Below are positions 56,481-64,000 of a stretch of DNA of 64,000 nucleotides, in pieces. Numbering within the stretch: the stretch's first letter is position 1; every line of letters begins with the position of its first letter. Below the pieces are notes generated by a model. That model did no database searches, had not been told where the DNA came from, and saw nothing but the letters and a program-made list of their open reading frames with translations. This DNA is from Pseudomonadota bacterium (lineage in GTDB: Bacteria > Pseudomonadota > Gammaproteobacteria > Xanthomonadales > Xanthomonadaceae). Position numbers and translations under genes: made by a program. Location of the stretch: the NCBI GenBank assembly GCA_018242445.1, contig JAFEBW010000028.1:62001-126000 (forward strand), written 5' to 3'.

Positions 56481-57416
56481 GTGCCAGCCAAGAAACCCGC
56501 ACCCAAGCCAGCCAAGCCCGCCGCCAAGGCGAATGCGGGGAAAGCAGCCGCCAAGCCCAGGCCAGCCCAGAAGGCGGCCCAGCAGGTGGCGAAGGTGGTC
56601 GCGAAGAAAGCGCCTGCAAAAGCAGCTGCGAAGGCTCCCGCCTCGAAGAAACCCGCGGCCAAATCGGCGGCGAACAAGCCCGCTCCGGCGAAGAAGTCAG
56701 CGCCAGCCAAACCGGCTCCTGCAAAACCGGCTCCTGCCAAGGCCGCGCCTGCCAAGGCCGCAGGCGCGAAGCCAGCCGCGGCGAAACCCGTGGCCGCTTC
56801 CAAGGCAACGACTCCGGCAAAACCCGTGGCCAAGGAACATCCTGCTACGGCAACCGGCACGCCCAGGAAGGCCGCGAAACCGGCGACGGAAGCACCGAAG
56901 GCGGAGCCGGCGACGGCTCCCATGCGCCCGCAAGGCGTGCGTGCGAAGGCGGTCATCCGCGCGCAGGTCAAGGACAAGATCGTGCAACCCCAGCACTCCA
57001 CCGTCCAGGTGACCTTGCCGAAGGGCTACAAGCCTTCGCCGAAAGAGCAGTACATGAGCCCTTACCAGATGGAGTATTTCCGCCAGCGGCTGCACCAATG
57101 GCGCACCGATCTGGTGGAAGAATCCAAGCAGACCATCGAGAACCTGAAGGAAGAAGTGCGCGACGTCGGCGACGAGGCCGAGCGCGCCACCCGCGAAACC
57201 GAGAACTCGCTGGAACTGCGCACCCGCGACCGTTACCGCAAGCTGATCGGCAAGATCGACGAAGCGCTCAAGCGCATCGACGATGGCGTCTATGGTTATT
57301 GCGTGGACACCGGCGACGAAATCGGCCTGGATCGTCTGGGCGCGCGCCTGACCGCCGAGCGCACGCTGGATGCGCAGGAGCGCTGGGAGCACCGCCAGAA
57401 ACAAATGGGCGACTGA
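56481..57416 (+). CDS. dksA: DksA-family RNA polymerase-binding protein with Lys/Ala-rich N-terminus
   Basis: A 311-residue protein from GTG 56481. The first 150 residues are a histone H1-like repeat of Ala, Lys and Pro (AKPAPAKPAPAKAAPAKAAG). The DksA part (about 190-311) begins YMSPYQMEYFRQRLHQWRTD, continues as a coiled coil (SKQTIENLKEEVRDVGDEAE) with the tip DEAERATRETE, then YGYCVDTGDEIGLDRLGARL. Of the four zinc cysteines only one remains, as in other Xanthomonas-type DksA proteins. Its target is the RNA polymerase secondary channel with ppGpp; the N-terminus may bind nucleic acid. A terminator follows. Confidence 0.88.
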   Translation: MPAKKPAPKPAKPAAKANAGKAAAKPRPAQKAAQQVAKVVAKKAPAKAAAKAPASKKPAAKSAANKPAPAKKSAPAKPAPAKPAPAKAAPAKAAGAKPAAAKPVAASKATTPAKPVAKEHPATATGTPRKAAKPATEAPKAEPATAPMRPQGVRAKAVIRAQVKDKIVQPQHSTVQVTLPKGYKPSPKEQYMSPYQMEYFRQRLHQWRTDLVEESKQTIENLKEEVRDVGDEAERATRETENSLELRTRDRYRKLIGKIDEALKRIDDGVYGYCVDTGDEIGLDRLGARLTAERTLDAQERWEHRQKQMGD

Positions 57417-57443
57417 AATCGGGGCGCCTCGCGGAAAACGACG

Positions 57444-57470
57444 AAACCCCGCCGATCGGCGGGGTTTTCG
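57444..57470. terminator. Bidirectional terminator after dksA
   Basis: Perfect palindrome AAACCCCGCCGATCGGCGGGG followed by TTTTC, A-run on the left. It serves dksA on the plus strand and could also stop the minus-strand gene ending at 57517. Confidence 0.88.
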
Positions 57471-57516
57471 CATGGCGTGCCGGCGTCGTCGATGATGCGG
57501 GAAGCGCCGGCGCGGA

Positions 57517-58152
57517 TCAGTGCAGCAGTTCGAAATAGCGCAGCGCCAGCCCCGAAATGCTCAATTCGCGCTCGGCCATCCTGGCATCGGGGCCGAGTTG
57601 TTCGCGCGCCCGTTCGGTCAGCAGGATCTGGTTTTTCTCGGCGATATCCTCGCCCAGCTTGCACGACAGGTTGACCTCGTCGCCGAACAGGTCGTGCTCT
57701 TCGATGTTGAGGATCATGCCCCAGCCGATCCCCACCGATGCGTACAGGTGGCGATCCTCCGGCAAGAGCACGTTCACCGTTTCCAGCCGGCGGATGATGT
57801 CGATGGAGACGTCCAGCGACGATTGCACGCTGGGAAACAGGCAGAACAGGTTGTCGGCCTCGGTCTTCACCACCGTGCCGCCGTGTTCGACGATCACCGG
57901 GCAGCACACGCGGTGCATCTGCCGGATCATCAACAGGAAGGGAACGATGCCCTGCTGGTGCGTGGTGCGGGTGAAGCCGCTCATGTCGATGATCAGCGTC
58001 GCGCGCAGTTGCTCGAAATCGCGTGCGATCTGCGCGGCGATTTCGGCGTGCCGCTCGGGACGTTGCAGGATGCCGTCGAGCAGGGTTTCGAGGGCATGGC
58101 GTGAATTCGCCGGCGCGGTCGCATCGGCTGGGTCGTGGCTGGATGTGTTCAT
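57517..58152 (-). CDS. Class III adenylate/guanylate cyclase-like domain protein
   Basis: A 211-residue soluble protein made of one class III nucleotidyl cyclase fold. The first metal Asp is in ATLIIDMSGFTRTTHQQG (near 57), the second region in VVKTEADNLFCLFPS (near 97), and the transition-state Asn is in FGDEVNLSCKLGEDIAEKN, where the usual Arg is Lys. It is near the minimum size for the fold, with no sensor domain. Catalysis is uncertain; it may be a cyclase with altered substrate or a binding protein. Confidence 0.72.
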   Translation of the reverse strand: MNTSSHDPADATAPANSRHALETLLDGILQRPERHAEIAAQIARDFEQLRATLIIDMSGFTRTTHQQGIVPFLLMIRQMHRVCCPVIVEHGGTVVKTEADNLFCLFPSVQSSLDVSIDIIRRLETVNVLLPEDRHLYASVGIGWGMILNIEEHDLFGDEVNLSCKLGEDIAEKNQILLTERAREQLGPDARMAERELSISGLALRYFELLH

Positions 58153-58209
58153 GCAGGCGAGTGTATGTCAATTCGTTGGCATGGGGGCACGCAGGGCGGG
58201 CAAGCCCTG

Positions 58210-58656
58210 TTACGCGGATTTCGCCGCGTTTGCCGCGCAATCGCGGATGAAGGCGAGCAGGGAAGCCAGCCCGTTGTTGCGGGTCGGCGAAAGGTGCTTG
58301 GCCAGGCCGATCGAGGCGACGTAATCGGGCTCGGTGGCGAGGATCTCGGCGGCGCTGCGCCCCGAGTACACGCGCAGGGCGAGGTAGATCAGCCCGGAGA
58401 CGATCGCCGAGTCGCTGATGGCGCGAAAGTCCAGCCGCGCGGCATCGCCTTCGCCGACGATCCACACCAGCGACTGGCAGCCGTGCAGGCGGTGTTCCTC
58501 GCGCTTGAGGGTATCCGGGAACTCCGGCAGCTTGCGGCCGAGGTCGATCAGGTACTGGTAGCGCTCGGCCCAGTCGGCGAAGTAGCCGAATTCCTCGGCG
58601 ATGGCGGCCTGCGCGGCGGCGGCGGTGGCTTCGAGGGGGGCGTTGGCTTCGGACAT
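58210..58656 (-). CDS. sufE: SufE-type Fe-S cluster sulfur acceptor
   Basis: A 148-residue SufE protein that accepts persulfide sulfur from a cysteine desulfurase such as SufS. The active Cys is in EHRLHGCQSLVWI (near residue 61); the conserved RYQYLIDLGRKLPEFP and SDSAIVSGLIYLALRVYSGR are present, with a C-terminal GLAKHLSPTRNNGLASLLAF. The suf operon is not in this window, so the gene is separate. Full length. Confidence 0.92.
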   Translation of the reverse strand: MSEANAPLEATAAAAQAAIAEEFGYFADWAERYQYLIDLGRKLPEFPDTLKREEHRLHGCQSLVWIVGEGDAARLDFRAISDSAIVSGLIYLALRVYSGRSAAEILATEPDYVASIGLAKHLSPTRNNGLASLLAFIRDCAANAAKSA

Positions 58657-58724
58657 GGGAATAATTTTACGCGCGTCCGGCCCGGCCTATTCGGCCGGGC
58701 GTTCGGTAACGCAGCAGATGCGCT

Positions 58725-60110
58725 TCAACGCATCTGCTCAGCGCGTTTCCTCACCCAGCGCACGCCTTGCGGCGTGTCTTCCAGCGCGACGCCCTCGTCG
58801 GCGAGCTGCTGGCGGATGGCATCGGCACGCACGAAATCGCGGTTCTTCTTCGCCGCAGCGCGCTCGTCCACCAAGGACTGGATGCGCGCATCGTTGTCGC
58901 CCGCGCCGCGCGCGAACCACGCCGCAGGTTCCATCTGCAACACGTTCAAGGCGCGGCCGGCGCCGAGCAGTTCCGCCTTGCGCGCAGCGCGTTCGGAATG
59001 ATCGGTGGCCTTGCGCGCGGCCGCGGCGATGCCGGCGATCAGCGCCAGCACCTTGGGTGTGTCGAGGTCGTCGTCGAGCGCATCCTCGATGGCCTGCGGG
59101 ATCGGCGCGGCCGCCGCATCGACGACGACATCATCGAGGTCGCGCAGCGTGCCGTACAGCCGATCCAGCGTGCGCACGCTCTGCTCGATCAGCGCCTCGC
59201 TCCAGTCCAGCGGCTGCCGGTAGTGGCCCGAAAGCAGGGCGTAGCGCAACGCTTCGGCCGGAACCTGCGCGAGCAAATCGTGCACGCGGAAGGTGTTGCC
59301 CAGCGACTTGGACATCTTCGCGCCGCCGAGGTTGAGCATGCCCGAGTGCATCCAGTGGCGGGCGAATACCTTGCCGCCGTGCGCGCACTGGCTTTGCGCG
59401 ATCTCGTTCTCGTGGTGCGGGAATTGCAGATCCATGCCGCCGCCGTGGAGGTCGATGGTCTGCCCGAGGTGGGTTGCCGCCATCGCCGAGCATTCGATGT
59501 GCCAGCCCGGGCGGCCGCGGCCCCAGGGCGAATCCCAGCCGGGCAGGCTGGCGTCGGAAGGCTTCCACAGCACGAAATCGCCCGCGTCGCGTTTGTAGGG
59601 CGCCACGTCGATGCGCGCACCGGCGAGCATTTCCTCCGGGTCACGGCGCGAGAGCTGGCCGTAGGCGGGGAAGCTGGCGACCGAGAACAGCACGTGCCCT
59701 TCGGCCGCATAGGCGTGGCCGGATGCGATCAAACGCCCGCACATGGCGACGATCTGTGCGATGTGCGCGGTGGCGTAGGGCACCACGTCGGGCGTGAGCA
59801 GGCCCAGCGCCTGCATGTCCCCGCTGAAGGCCGCGTCGAAGCGCGCCGTGACCGCGCCGATGGGCACGCCCGATTCGCGCGCGGCGGCGTTGATCTTGTC
59901 GTCGATGTCGGTGATGTTGCGGGCGTACACCACGTCCGGGAAGCGCCGCTTGAGCGTGCGCGCGAGCAGGTCGAACACCGTGAAGGTGCGCGCGTTGCCG
60001 ATGTGGATGTAGTTGTAGACCGTCGGACCGCAGACGTAGAGGGTCGCGCGGGCCGGGTCGGCGGGGGTGAAGGTTTCGACCCGACGGGTCAGGGTGTTGT
60101 ACAGGCGCAC
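58725..60110 (-). CDS. cysS: Cysteinyl-tRNA synthetase
   Basis: A class I synthetase of 461 residues, the same length as E. coli CysS. HIGH motif is [16 protein letters not shown]; the zinc site uses VCGPTVYN and [11 protein letters not shown] with [15 protein letters not shown] is [16 protein letters not shown] 60110 gives the family start [13 protein letters not shown] 60149 is also in frame but less likely. The gene is divergent from the glycine-zipper gene. Confidence 0.95.
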   Translation of the reverse strand: MRLYNTLTRRVETFTPADPARATLYVCGPTVYNYIHIGNARTFTVFDLLARTLKRRFPDVVYARNITDIDDKINAAARESGVPIGAVTARFDAAFSGDMQALGLLTPDVVPYATAHIAQIVAMCGRLIASGHAYAAEGHVLFSVASFPAYGQLSRRDPEEMLAGARIDVAPYKRDAGDFVLWKPSDASLPGWDSPWGRGRPGWHIECSAMAATHLGQTIDLHGGGMDLQFPHHENEIAQSQCAHGGKVFARHWMHSGMLNLGGAKMSKSLGNTFRVHDLLAQVPAEALRYALLSGHYRQPLDWSEALIEQSVRTLDRLYGTLRDLDDVVVDAAAAPIPQAIEDALDDDLDTPKVLALIAGIAAAARKATDHSERAARKAELLGAGRALNVLQMEPAAWFARGAGDNDARIQSLVDERAAAKKNRDFVRADAIRQQLADEGVALEDTPQGVRWVRKRAEQMR

Positions 60111-60249
60111 GGATGTCGATCGTTTGGCGAGAGGACGCCAGTGTAGCAATCAGGAATTGTTCAGAAATCGTTATCAGGCGGGGTTAAGCGATCGCATGCT
60201 GAAATGCCATCACGTTCAGACTGATCGACCACGACGAAGGAGCCTCGCG

Positions 60250-60819
60250 ATGAAATCGACCCTCCTGCTGGTTCCGCTCGCCGCAGCGATGGCCCTGACA
60301 CTGCCGGCGCAGGATGCCGCCGCGCAATACAACGATCCACCGCCGCCGCCGTATCCGGCACAACAAGCCTCCGCCACCTACGGCTATGCCAACGTGCTGC
60401 GCGTCACCCCGGTCTACAACAGTTACACCACGTCCGAACAGCGTTGCGACGGGCCGCCGCAGCAGGCCAGCAACAACGTCGCCGGCGGCACCGTCCTCGG
60501 CGCCATCGTCGGCGGCGTGATCGGCAATGCCATCGGGCGCGGCAGCAACAGCGGCACCCGCGCCGGCGCCACGGCGGCCGGTGCCATCGCTGGCGGCGCG
60601 ATCGGCAACAACATCGCGCGCAACTCCGATCCGGGCTATGCGCCGGGCTGCCGCATGGTGCAGGTGCGGCACGACGACGGCCCGCCGATGGGTTTCGACG
60701 TGGAATACGACTACAAGGGCGACGTGTACACCGCCCGCATGCCCTACGACCCCGGCAACCGCGTGCGCGTGCGGGTTTCGGTCATTCCCGCCGAAGGGCC
60801 GGCGCGCTATCGGCGCTGA
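60250..60819 (+). CDS. Exported glycine-zipper (2TM) outer-membrane protein
   Basis: A 189-residue protein: signal peptide to about residue 25 (ends DAAAQ), a Pro-rich stretch (PPPPPYPAQQ), then the glycine-zipper segment AGGTVLGAIVGGVIGNAIGR and AGATAAGAIAGGAIGNNIAR, typical of the Rickettsia 17-kDa antigen/SlyB group. The C-terminal 60 residues (CRMVQVRHDDGPPMGFDVEY) form a small beta domain. GAAGGAG is 7 bases before the start. It is likely to affect envelope integrity, but its role is unknown. Confidence 0.85.
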   Translation: MKSTLLLVPLAAAMALTLPAQDAAAQYNDPPPPPYPAQQASATYGYANVLRVTPVYNSYTTSEQRCDGPPQQASNNVAGGTVLGAIVGGVIGNAIGRGSNSGTRAGATAAGAIAGGAIGNNIARNSDPGYAPGCRMVQVRHDDGPPMGFDVEYDYKGDVYTARMPYDPGNRVRVRVSVIPAEGPARYRR

Positions 60820-60842
60820 TCGCCACCCCGCTCGGAACCCCG

Positions 60843-60866
60843 ACGCCCCGGTTCATGCCGGGGCGT
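60843..60866 (+). terminator. Hairpin after the glycine-zipper gene
   Basis: ACGCCCCGG-ttcatg-CCGGGGCGT followed by TGCGTTT. The stem is strong and the T-run poor, so it is a probable but not certain terminator. Confidence 0.55.
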
Positions 60867-60976
60867 TGCGTTTGCGGCATCGCTGGACGCTTGCCAGTGC
60901 GACGGAAGGAGTGGCGCAGCCGCACGCCGGAGGCCGCTTGTTGCATTGCAGCGAAGTTTCGTGCAAGACTCGCCGA

Positions 60977-61084
60977 ATGCACGCACTCCGCGCCGACGCC
61001 GACGTCCTCACCTCCGCCCGCATGGCGGCAGGCATGACCTCGCGCGCGCGTCGACCGTTCCCCCACCCATCGCGAGTCGGGTAG
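60977..61084 (+). CDS. Putative argF' leader peptide
   Basis: A 35-codon ORF (ATG 60977 to TAG 61082-61084), or 16 codons from ATG 61034 (MTSRARRPFPHPSRVG). The short version has four arginine codons, three of them within four positions (CGC, CGT, CGA), and a fourth, CGA, four codons before the stop. The stop codon directly precedes CGGCGC, which can pair with the right arm of the terminator. Ribosome-binding sites are weak. It could be chance, but codon content and position fit an arginine attenuator. Confidence 0.45.
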   Translation: MHALRADADVLTSARMAAGMTSRARRPFPHPSRVG

Positions 61085-61142
61085 CGGCGCAACGAGCGTT
61101 TTCGTTGTACTGATGAAAACCCGGCCACGCGCCGGGTTTTTC
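61085..61142 (+). terminator. Attenuator-type terminator upstream of argF' with competing hairpin
   Basis: Terminator: AAACCCGGC-cacgc-GCCGGGTTTTT (61117-61141). Competing structure: CGGCGC (61085-61090) pairs with GCGCCG (61129-61134), enclosing a second hairpin CAACGA (61090-61095)/TCGTTG (61102-61107). It lies only 62 bases before the argF' start, so any transcript begun upstream must pass it. Confidence 0.65.
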
Positions 61143-61203
61143 GTTTCCATGCCCGCGATTTCCTGCCGACCCATCGGCCTACACGAACGCCACCACGACC
61201 GCC

Positions 61204-62271
61204 ATGCAGCCGATCTATCCCGACCATCCCCGCGATTTCCTCGACACCCAGGACTGGAGCCGTCCGGCGCTGGACGCCCTGCTGGCGCGTGCGGCCGCGT
61301 TCAAGCGCGAGCGCCTCGGCGATGCGCTGCGCGGGAAAACCATCGCACTGGTGTTCTTCAATCCCTCGCTGCGCACGCGCACCAGCTTCGAAGTCGGAGC
61401 CTTCCAGCTCGGCGGGCATGCGGTCGTGCTCGCGCCGGGCAAGGATGCGTGGCCGATCGCGTTCGATTACGGCATGGTGATGGATGGCGATGCCGAGGAG
61501 CACATCGTCGAGGTCGCGCGCGTGCTGTCGCGCTACGTCGATCTGATCGGCGTGCGCGCCTTCCCGAAGTTCCAGGACTGGTCGGTGGATCGGCAGGACG
61601 TCGTGCTGCGTGGTTTCGCGAAGCACGCGACGGTGCCGGTCATCAACCTCGAAACCATCGTCCATCCCTGTCAGGAACTGGCGCACCTGCTCGCCTTGTG
61701 CGAGCGTTTCGGCGACACGCATGCGGCCGATCCGGTGCAGGCGCTGCGCGGGAAGAAATACGTGTTGACCTGGACGTACCACCCCAAACCCTTGAACACC
61801 GCGGTGGCGAACTCCGCGCTGACCATCGCCACCCGCTACGGCATGGACGTGACCTTGCTGTGCCCGACGCCCGAGTACCTGCTCGACGAGCGCTACGTGC
61901 AGCGCGCCCGCGACAATGTCGCCGCCCACGGCGGCTCGCTTTCGATCAGCCACGACCCGCAGCAGGCCTACGCCGGTGCCGATATCGTCTATGCCAAGAG
62001 CTGGGGCGCGATCCCGTATTTCGGTCGATGGGAGCAGGAGAAACCCAACCGCGACGCCCACCGTCATTTCATCGTCGATGAAGCGAAGATGGCGCTGACG
62101 AACGGCGGCGTGTTCAGTCATTGCCTGCCGCTGCGCCGCAACGTCAAGGCCACCGACGGCGTGATGGACTCGCCAGCTTGCATCGCCATCGAGGAAGCCG
62201 GGAACCGCCTGCATGTGCAGAAGGCGGTGATGGAGGCGCTGGTGAGGCGGGGAATCGAGAATCGAGAATAG
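61204..62271 (+). CDS. argF': N-acetylornithine carbamoyltransferase
   Basis: Transfers carbamoyl phosphate to N-acetyl-L-ornithine to make N-acetylcitrulline, the Xanthomonas variant of the arginine pathway. 355 residues; the usual length is about 339. Carbamoyl phosphate-binding motif is [20 protein letters not shown]; the substrate-binding part is [16 protein letters not shown] with the acidic residue that selects acetylornithine, and [14 protein letters not shown]. The C-terminal [15 protein letters not shown] has the Lys known to be carboxylated in the family. The last eight residues (RRGIENRE) come from GGAATC repeat DNA. First gene of the arg operon, 55 bp before argG. Confidence 0.95.
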   Translation: MQPIYPDHPRDFLDTQDWSRPALDALLARAAAFKRERLGDALRGKTIALVFFNPSLRTRTSFEVGAFQLGGHAVVLAPGKDAWPIAFDYGMVMDGDAEEHIVEVARVLSRYVDLIGVRAFPKFQDWSVDRQDVVLRGFAKHATVPVINLETIVHPCQELAHLLALCERFGDTHAADPVQALRGKKYVLTWTYHPKPLNTAVANSALTIATRYGMDVTLLCPTPEYLLDERYVQRARDNVAAHGGSLSISHDPQQAYAGADIVYAKSWGAIPYFGRWEQEKPNRDAHRHFIVDEAKMALTNGGVFSHCLPLRRNVKATDGVMDSPACIAIEEAGNRLHVQKAVMEALVRRGIENRE

Positions 62272-62279
62272 GGAATCGT
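62250..62279. repeat. GGAATCGAGAATC repeat at the end of argF'
   Basis: GGGGAATCGAGAATCGAGAA then TAGGGAATCG: the stop codon of argF' (TAG) is part of a repeat unit. The complementary version begins 60 bases downstream in argG. Confidence 0.75.
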
Positions 62280-62326
62280 TCAAGCAACAGTCAAAGCATC
62301 GTCAACACTTTTTGCAGGTACTTGCC

Positions 62327-63598
62327 ATGTCTTCCGCTTCTCCGATTCCCGCTTCTCCGATTCCCGATTCCCAATTCCCGATTCCCGGCTCTCCAGACAT
62401 CGTCCTGGCCTTCTCCGGCGGTCTGGACACCAGTTTCTGCGTGCCGTGGCTGATCGAGCGTGGCTGGCGCGTGCACACGGTGTTCGCCGACACCGGCGGC
62501 GTGGATGCGGCCGAGCGGGCGTGGATCGAAGCGCGCGCGCACGAACTGGGCGTGGCCTCGCACGTCACCATCGATGGCGGGCCGGCGCTGTGGCGTGATT
62601 TCGTGGTGCCTTTCGTGATGGCCGGAGAGGGCTATCAGGGGCAGTACCCGTTGCTGGTGTCGGATCGCTACCTGATCGTGGCTGCCGCGCTGCGCCGCTG
62701 CGATGAACTGGGCACGCGCGCGATCGCGCACGGTTGCACCGGCATGGGCAACGACCAGGTGCGTTTCGATCTCACGGTGAAAGCGCTGGGCGATTACGCC
62801 ATCGTCGCGCCGATCCGCGAAATCCAGAAAGAGCACACGCACACGCGCGCCTGGGAGCAGGCGTATCTGGCCGAGCGTGGAATCGGCGTGCGCAGCAAGC
62901 AGCAGGCCTACACGATCAACGAGAACCTGCTCGGCGTGACGATGTCGGGCGGCGAGATCGACCGCTGGCAGGCGCCCGGCGAGGGCGCGCGCGGCTGGTG
63001 CGCGGCGCGCGCCGAATGGCCGGTCGAGCCGCTGCGCACGAGCATCGGTTTCGAGCGGGGCATAGCGGTGTCGCTGGACGGACAGCGCATCGAGGGGCAC
63101 CTGCTGCTGGGCAAGCTCAACGCGATGTTTGCACCCTATGGCGTCGGTCGCGGGATCTACACCGGCGACACCACCATCGGCCTGAAGGGCCGCATCGTGT
63201 ACGAAGCGCCCGGGCTGACCGCGTTGCTCGCCGCGCACCGCGCACTGGAAGACGCCGTGCTGAGCAAGGCGCAGAACCGTTGCAAGCCGACCATTGCGAG
63301 GCAATGGGGGGAGCTGGTGTACGAAGGTTTCTTCCATGACCCGCTCAAGGCCGACCTCGAAGCCTTCCTGCGCTCCAGCCAGCGCTGCGTCAACGGCACG
63401 GTGATGCTGGAGACGCACGGCGGCAGCGTGCAGGCGATTGCGGTGGAATCCCCGCATATCCTGCAAGCGCAGGGCGCGACCTACGCGCAATCGGCCGACT
63501 GGGGCGTGGCCGAGGCCGAGGGCTTCATCCGCCTGTACGGCATGAGCCCGACGCTGTGGGCCGAAACAAATCGAGCGGGGGGCGATCATGCTGGATGA
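62327..63598 (+). CDS. argG: Argininosuccinate synthase with a repeat-derived N-terminus
   Basis: Condenses citrulline and aspartate with ATP. 423 residues. The ATP-binding P-loop is [35 protein letters not shown] and [20 protein letters not shown] are the citrulline/aspartate contacts. The first 20 residues ([20 protein letters not shown]) come from a tandem GATTCCCGxTTC repeat and are not family sequence. AGG lies 10 bases before ATG 62327. By context it acts on citrulline released by the next gene. The stop overlaps that gene by 11 bases. Confidence 0.94.
   Translation: MSSASPIPASPIPDSQFPIPGSPDIVLAFSGGLDTSFCVPWLIERGWRVHTVFADTGGVDAAERAWIEARAHELGVASHVTIDGGPALWRDFVVPFVMAGEGYQGQYPLLVSDRYLIVAAALRRCDELGTRAIAHGCTGMGNDQVRFDLTVKALGDYAIVAPIREIQKEHTHTRAWEQAYLAERGIGVRSKQQAYTINENLLGVTMSGGEIDRWQAPGEGARGWCAARAEWPVEPLRTSIGFERGIAVSLDGQRIEGHLLLGKLNAMFAPYGVGRGIYTGDTTIGLKGRIVYEAPGLTALLAAHRALEDAVLSKAQNRCKPTIARQWGELVYEGFFHDPLKADLEAFLRSSQRCVNGTVMLETHGGSVQAIAVESPHILQAQGATYAQSADWGVAEAEGFIRLYGMSPTLWAETNRAGGDHAG
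62340..62392. repeat. GATTCCC repeat at the start of argG
   Basis: Six copies of the unit CGATTCCCG or variants (CTTCTCCGATTCCCG, AATTCCCGATTCCCG). It is the complement of the repeat at the end of argF', so the two form a long inverted pair around the argF'-argG junction. Confidence 0.85.
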
Positions 63599-64000
63599 GG
63601 TACTCGCCCATCTTGCACGCCTCGTTGCCTTCGATACGCGCAATCCGCCGCGGCGGATCGACGTCGGCGGCATCTTCAACTATCTGCGTTCGCAGCTTCC
63701 CGACTTCGCGGTCGAAATGACTGACCACGGCGCCGGCGCGGTGTCGCTGCTGGCGGTGCGTGGAAATCCGCGACGCCTGTTCAACGTGCACATCGACACC
63801 GTGCCGGATTCCCCGGGCTGGAGCGCCGACCCCTTCACGCTGCGTGTTGCCGATGGTCGCGCGATCGGCTTGGGCGCCTGCGACATCAAGGGGGCCGCCG
63901 CCTGCCTGCTCGCCGCGACGCGGGAAACGTCGGGCGCTGCGGCCTTGCTGTTCAGCAGCGACGAGGAAGCCAATGATCCGCGTTGCGTCGGCGCCTTTCT
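63588..64000 (+). CDS. argE': M20-family acetylcitrulline/acetylornithine deacetylase, 3' end beyond window
   Basis: The first 137 residues of a metallohydrolase that removes the acetyl group, by context from N-acetylcitrulline. Visible are [39 protein letters not shown] (metal His and the following Asp), [18 protein letters not shown] (the second metal Asp) and [18 protein letters not shown] (catalytic Glu pair). ATG 63588 overlaps the argG stop by 11 bases. In Xanthomonas the equivalent gene follows argG and is followed by argB and argC, which would lie just beyond this window. Confidence 0.92.
   Translation, partial: MLDEVLAHLARLVAFDTRNPPRRIDVGGIFNYLRSQLPDFAVEMTDHGAGAVSLLAVRGNPRRLFNVHIDTVPDSPGWSADPFTLRVADGRAIGLGACDIKGAAACLLAATRETSGAAALLFSSDEEANDPRCVGAF

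Larger units (their letters stand above)
60820..61203. other. Intergenic stretch of 384 bases between the glycine-zipper gene and argF'
   Basis: It holds a hairpin ACGCCCCGG-ttcatg-CCGGGGCGT (60843-60866) that may end the first gene, then an inverted pair TTGCA/TGCAA (60946-60966), a short Arg-rich ORF (60977-61084) and a strong terminator (61116-61141) in front of argF'. The last parts look like an attenuator. Confidence 0.6.

Noticed and set aside
50251..60205. 16-base near-match GATCGCAYGCTGAAAT at 50251 and 60190, both near promoters
   Set aside because: With one mismatch, such matches are expected by chance in 64 kb. No further similarity surrounds them.

Overview
The window is a gene-dense chromosomal segment of high GC content (by eye about two thirds G+C). 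It most resembles a gammaproteobacterium of the Xanthomonadales/Lysobacterales. The strongest markers are the arginine genes at the right end: an N-acetylornithine carbamoyltransferase (argF'), argG and an M20 deacetylase, the acetylcitrulline route known from Xanthomonas and relatives. Two further markers are a DksA with a long Lys/Ala/Pro-rich N-terminus and a surE-pcm-yqaA-nlpD cluster with no rpoS after it. The content is mostly housekeeping. I saw no prophage, integrase, transposase, CRISPR array, rRNA or tRNA.

Layout. 1-7.2 kb: the start of a GT2 glycosyltransferase (minus), then mrcB (PBP1b), a TPR lipoprotein, a YoaA/DinG helicase and tsaB. 7.2-11.6 kb (minus): slp, tgpA, a DUF58 protein and a MoxR ATPase. 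11.8-16.8 kb: a GT39 membrane glycosyltransferase, then on the minus strand a histone-deacetylase-like protein, a PduO adenosyltransferase, a membrane protein and a vapBC pair. 17-24.3 kb: two ubiquinone hydroxylases, an NlpC/P60 lipoprotein, slyD, a DadA-like oxidoreductase, a HutG-like hydrolase and an Fsr-type MFS pump. 24.5-34.2 kb: parE, a small exported protein, pyrG, kdsA, eno, ftsB, ispD, ispF and truD. 34.2-39.8 kb: two related small lipoproteins, an Smr protein, surE-pcm-yqaA-nlpD and a GH25 lysozyme. 39.8-48.4 kb: four uncharacterised exported or membrane proteins (minus), divergent from a CadC-like TPR regulator that leads into copA-copB. 48.4-60.1 kb: a sulfotransferase/aminotransferase pair, thrS-infC, an M23 peptidase, a dihydroorotase, yidD, dksA, a cyclase-like protein, sufE and cysS. 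60.2-64 kb: a glycine-zipper protein and the arginine operon.

Two themes stand out. First, both thrS and argF' are preceded by the parts of a leader-peptide attenuator: a short ORF with codons for the relevant amino acid, an intrinsic terminator, and a competing hairpin placed so that a ribosome at the leader stop codon would mask it. Second, short palindromic or tandem repeats are abundant between genes and also lie inside coding sequences in frame: in tsaB, the GT39 gene and eno, at the C-terminus of the helicase, and at the ArgF'/ArgG junction. No single novel multi-gene system is evident. The best candidates for new biology are these attenuators, the in-frame repeat insertions, and the exported-protein operon next to the CadC-like regulator and copper genes.

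Start sites were chosen by eye from ribosome-binding sites, overlaps and family lengths. Domain positions are approximate.
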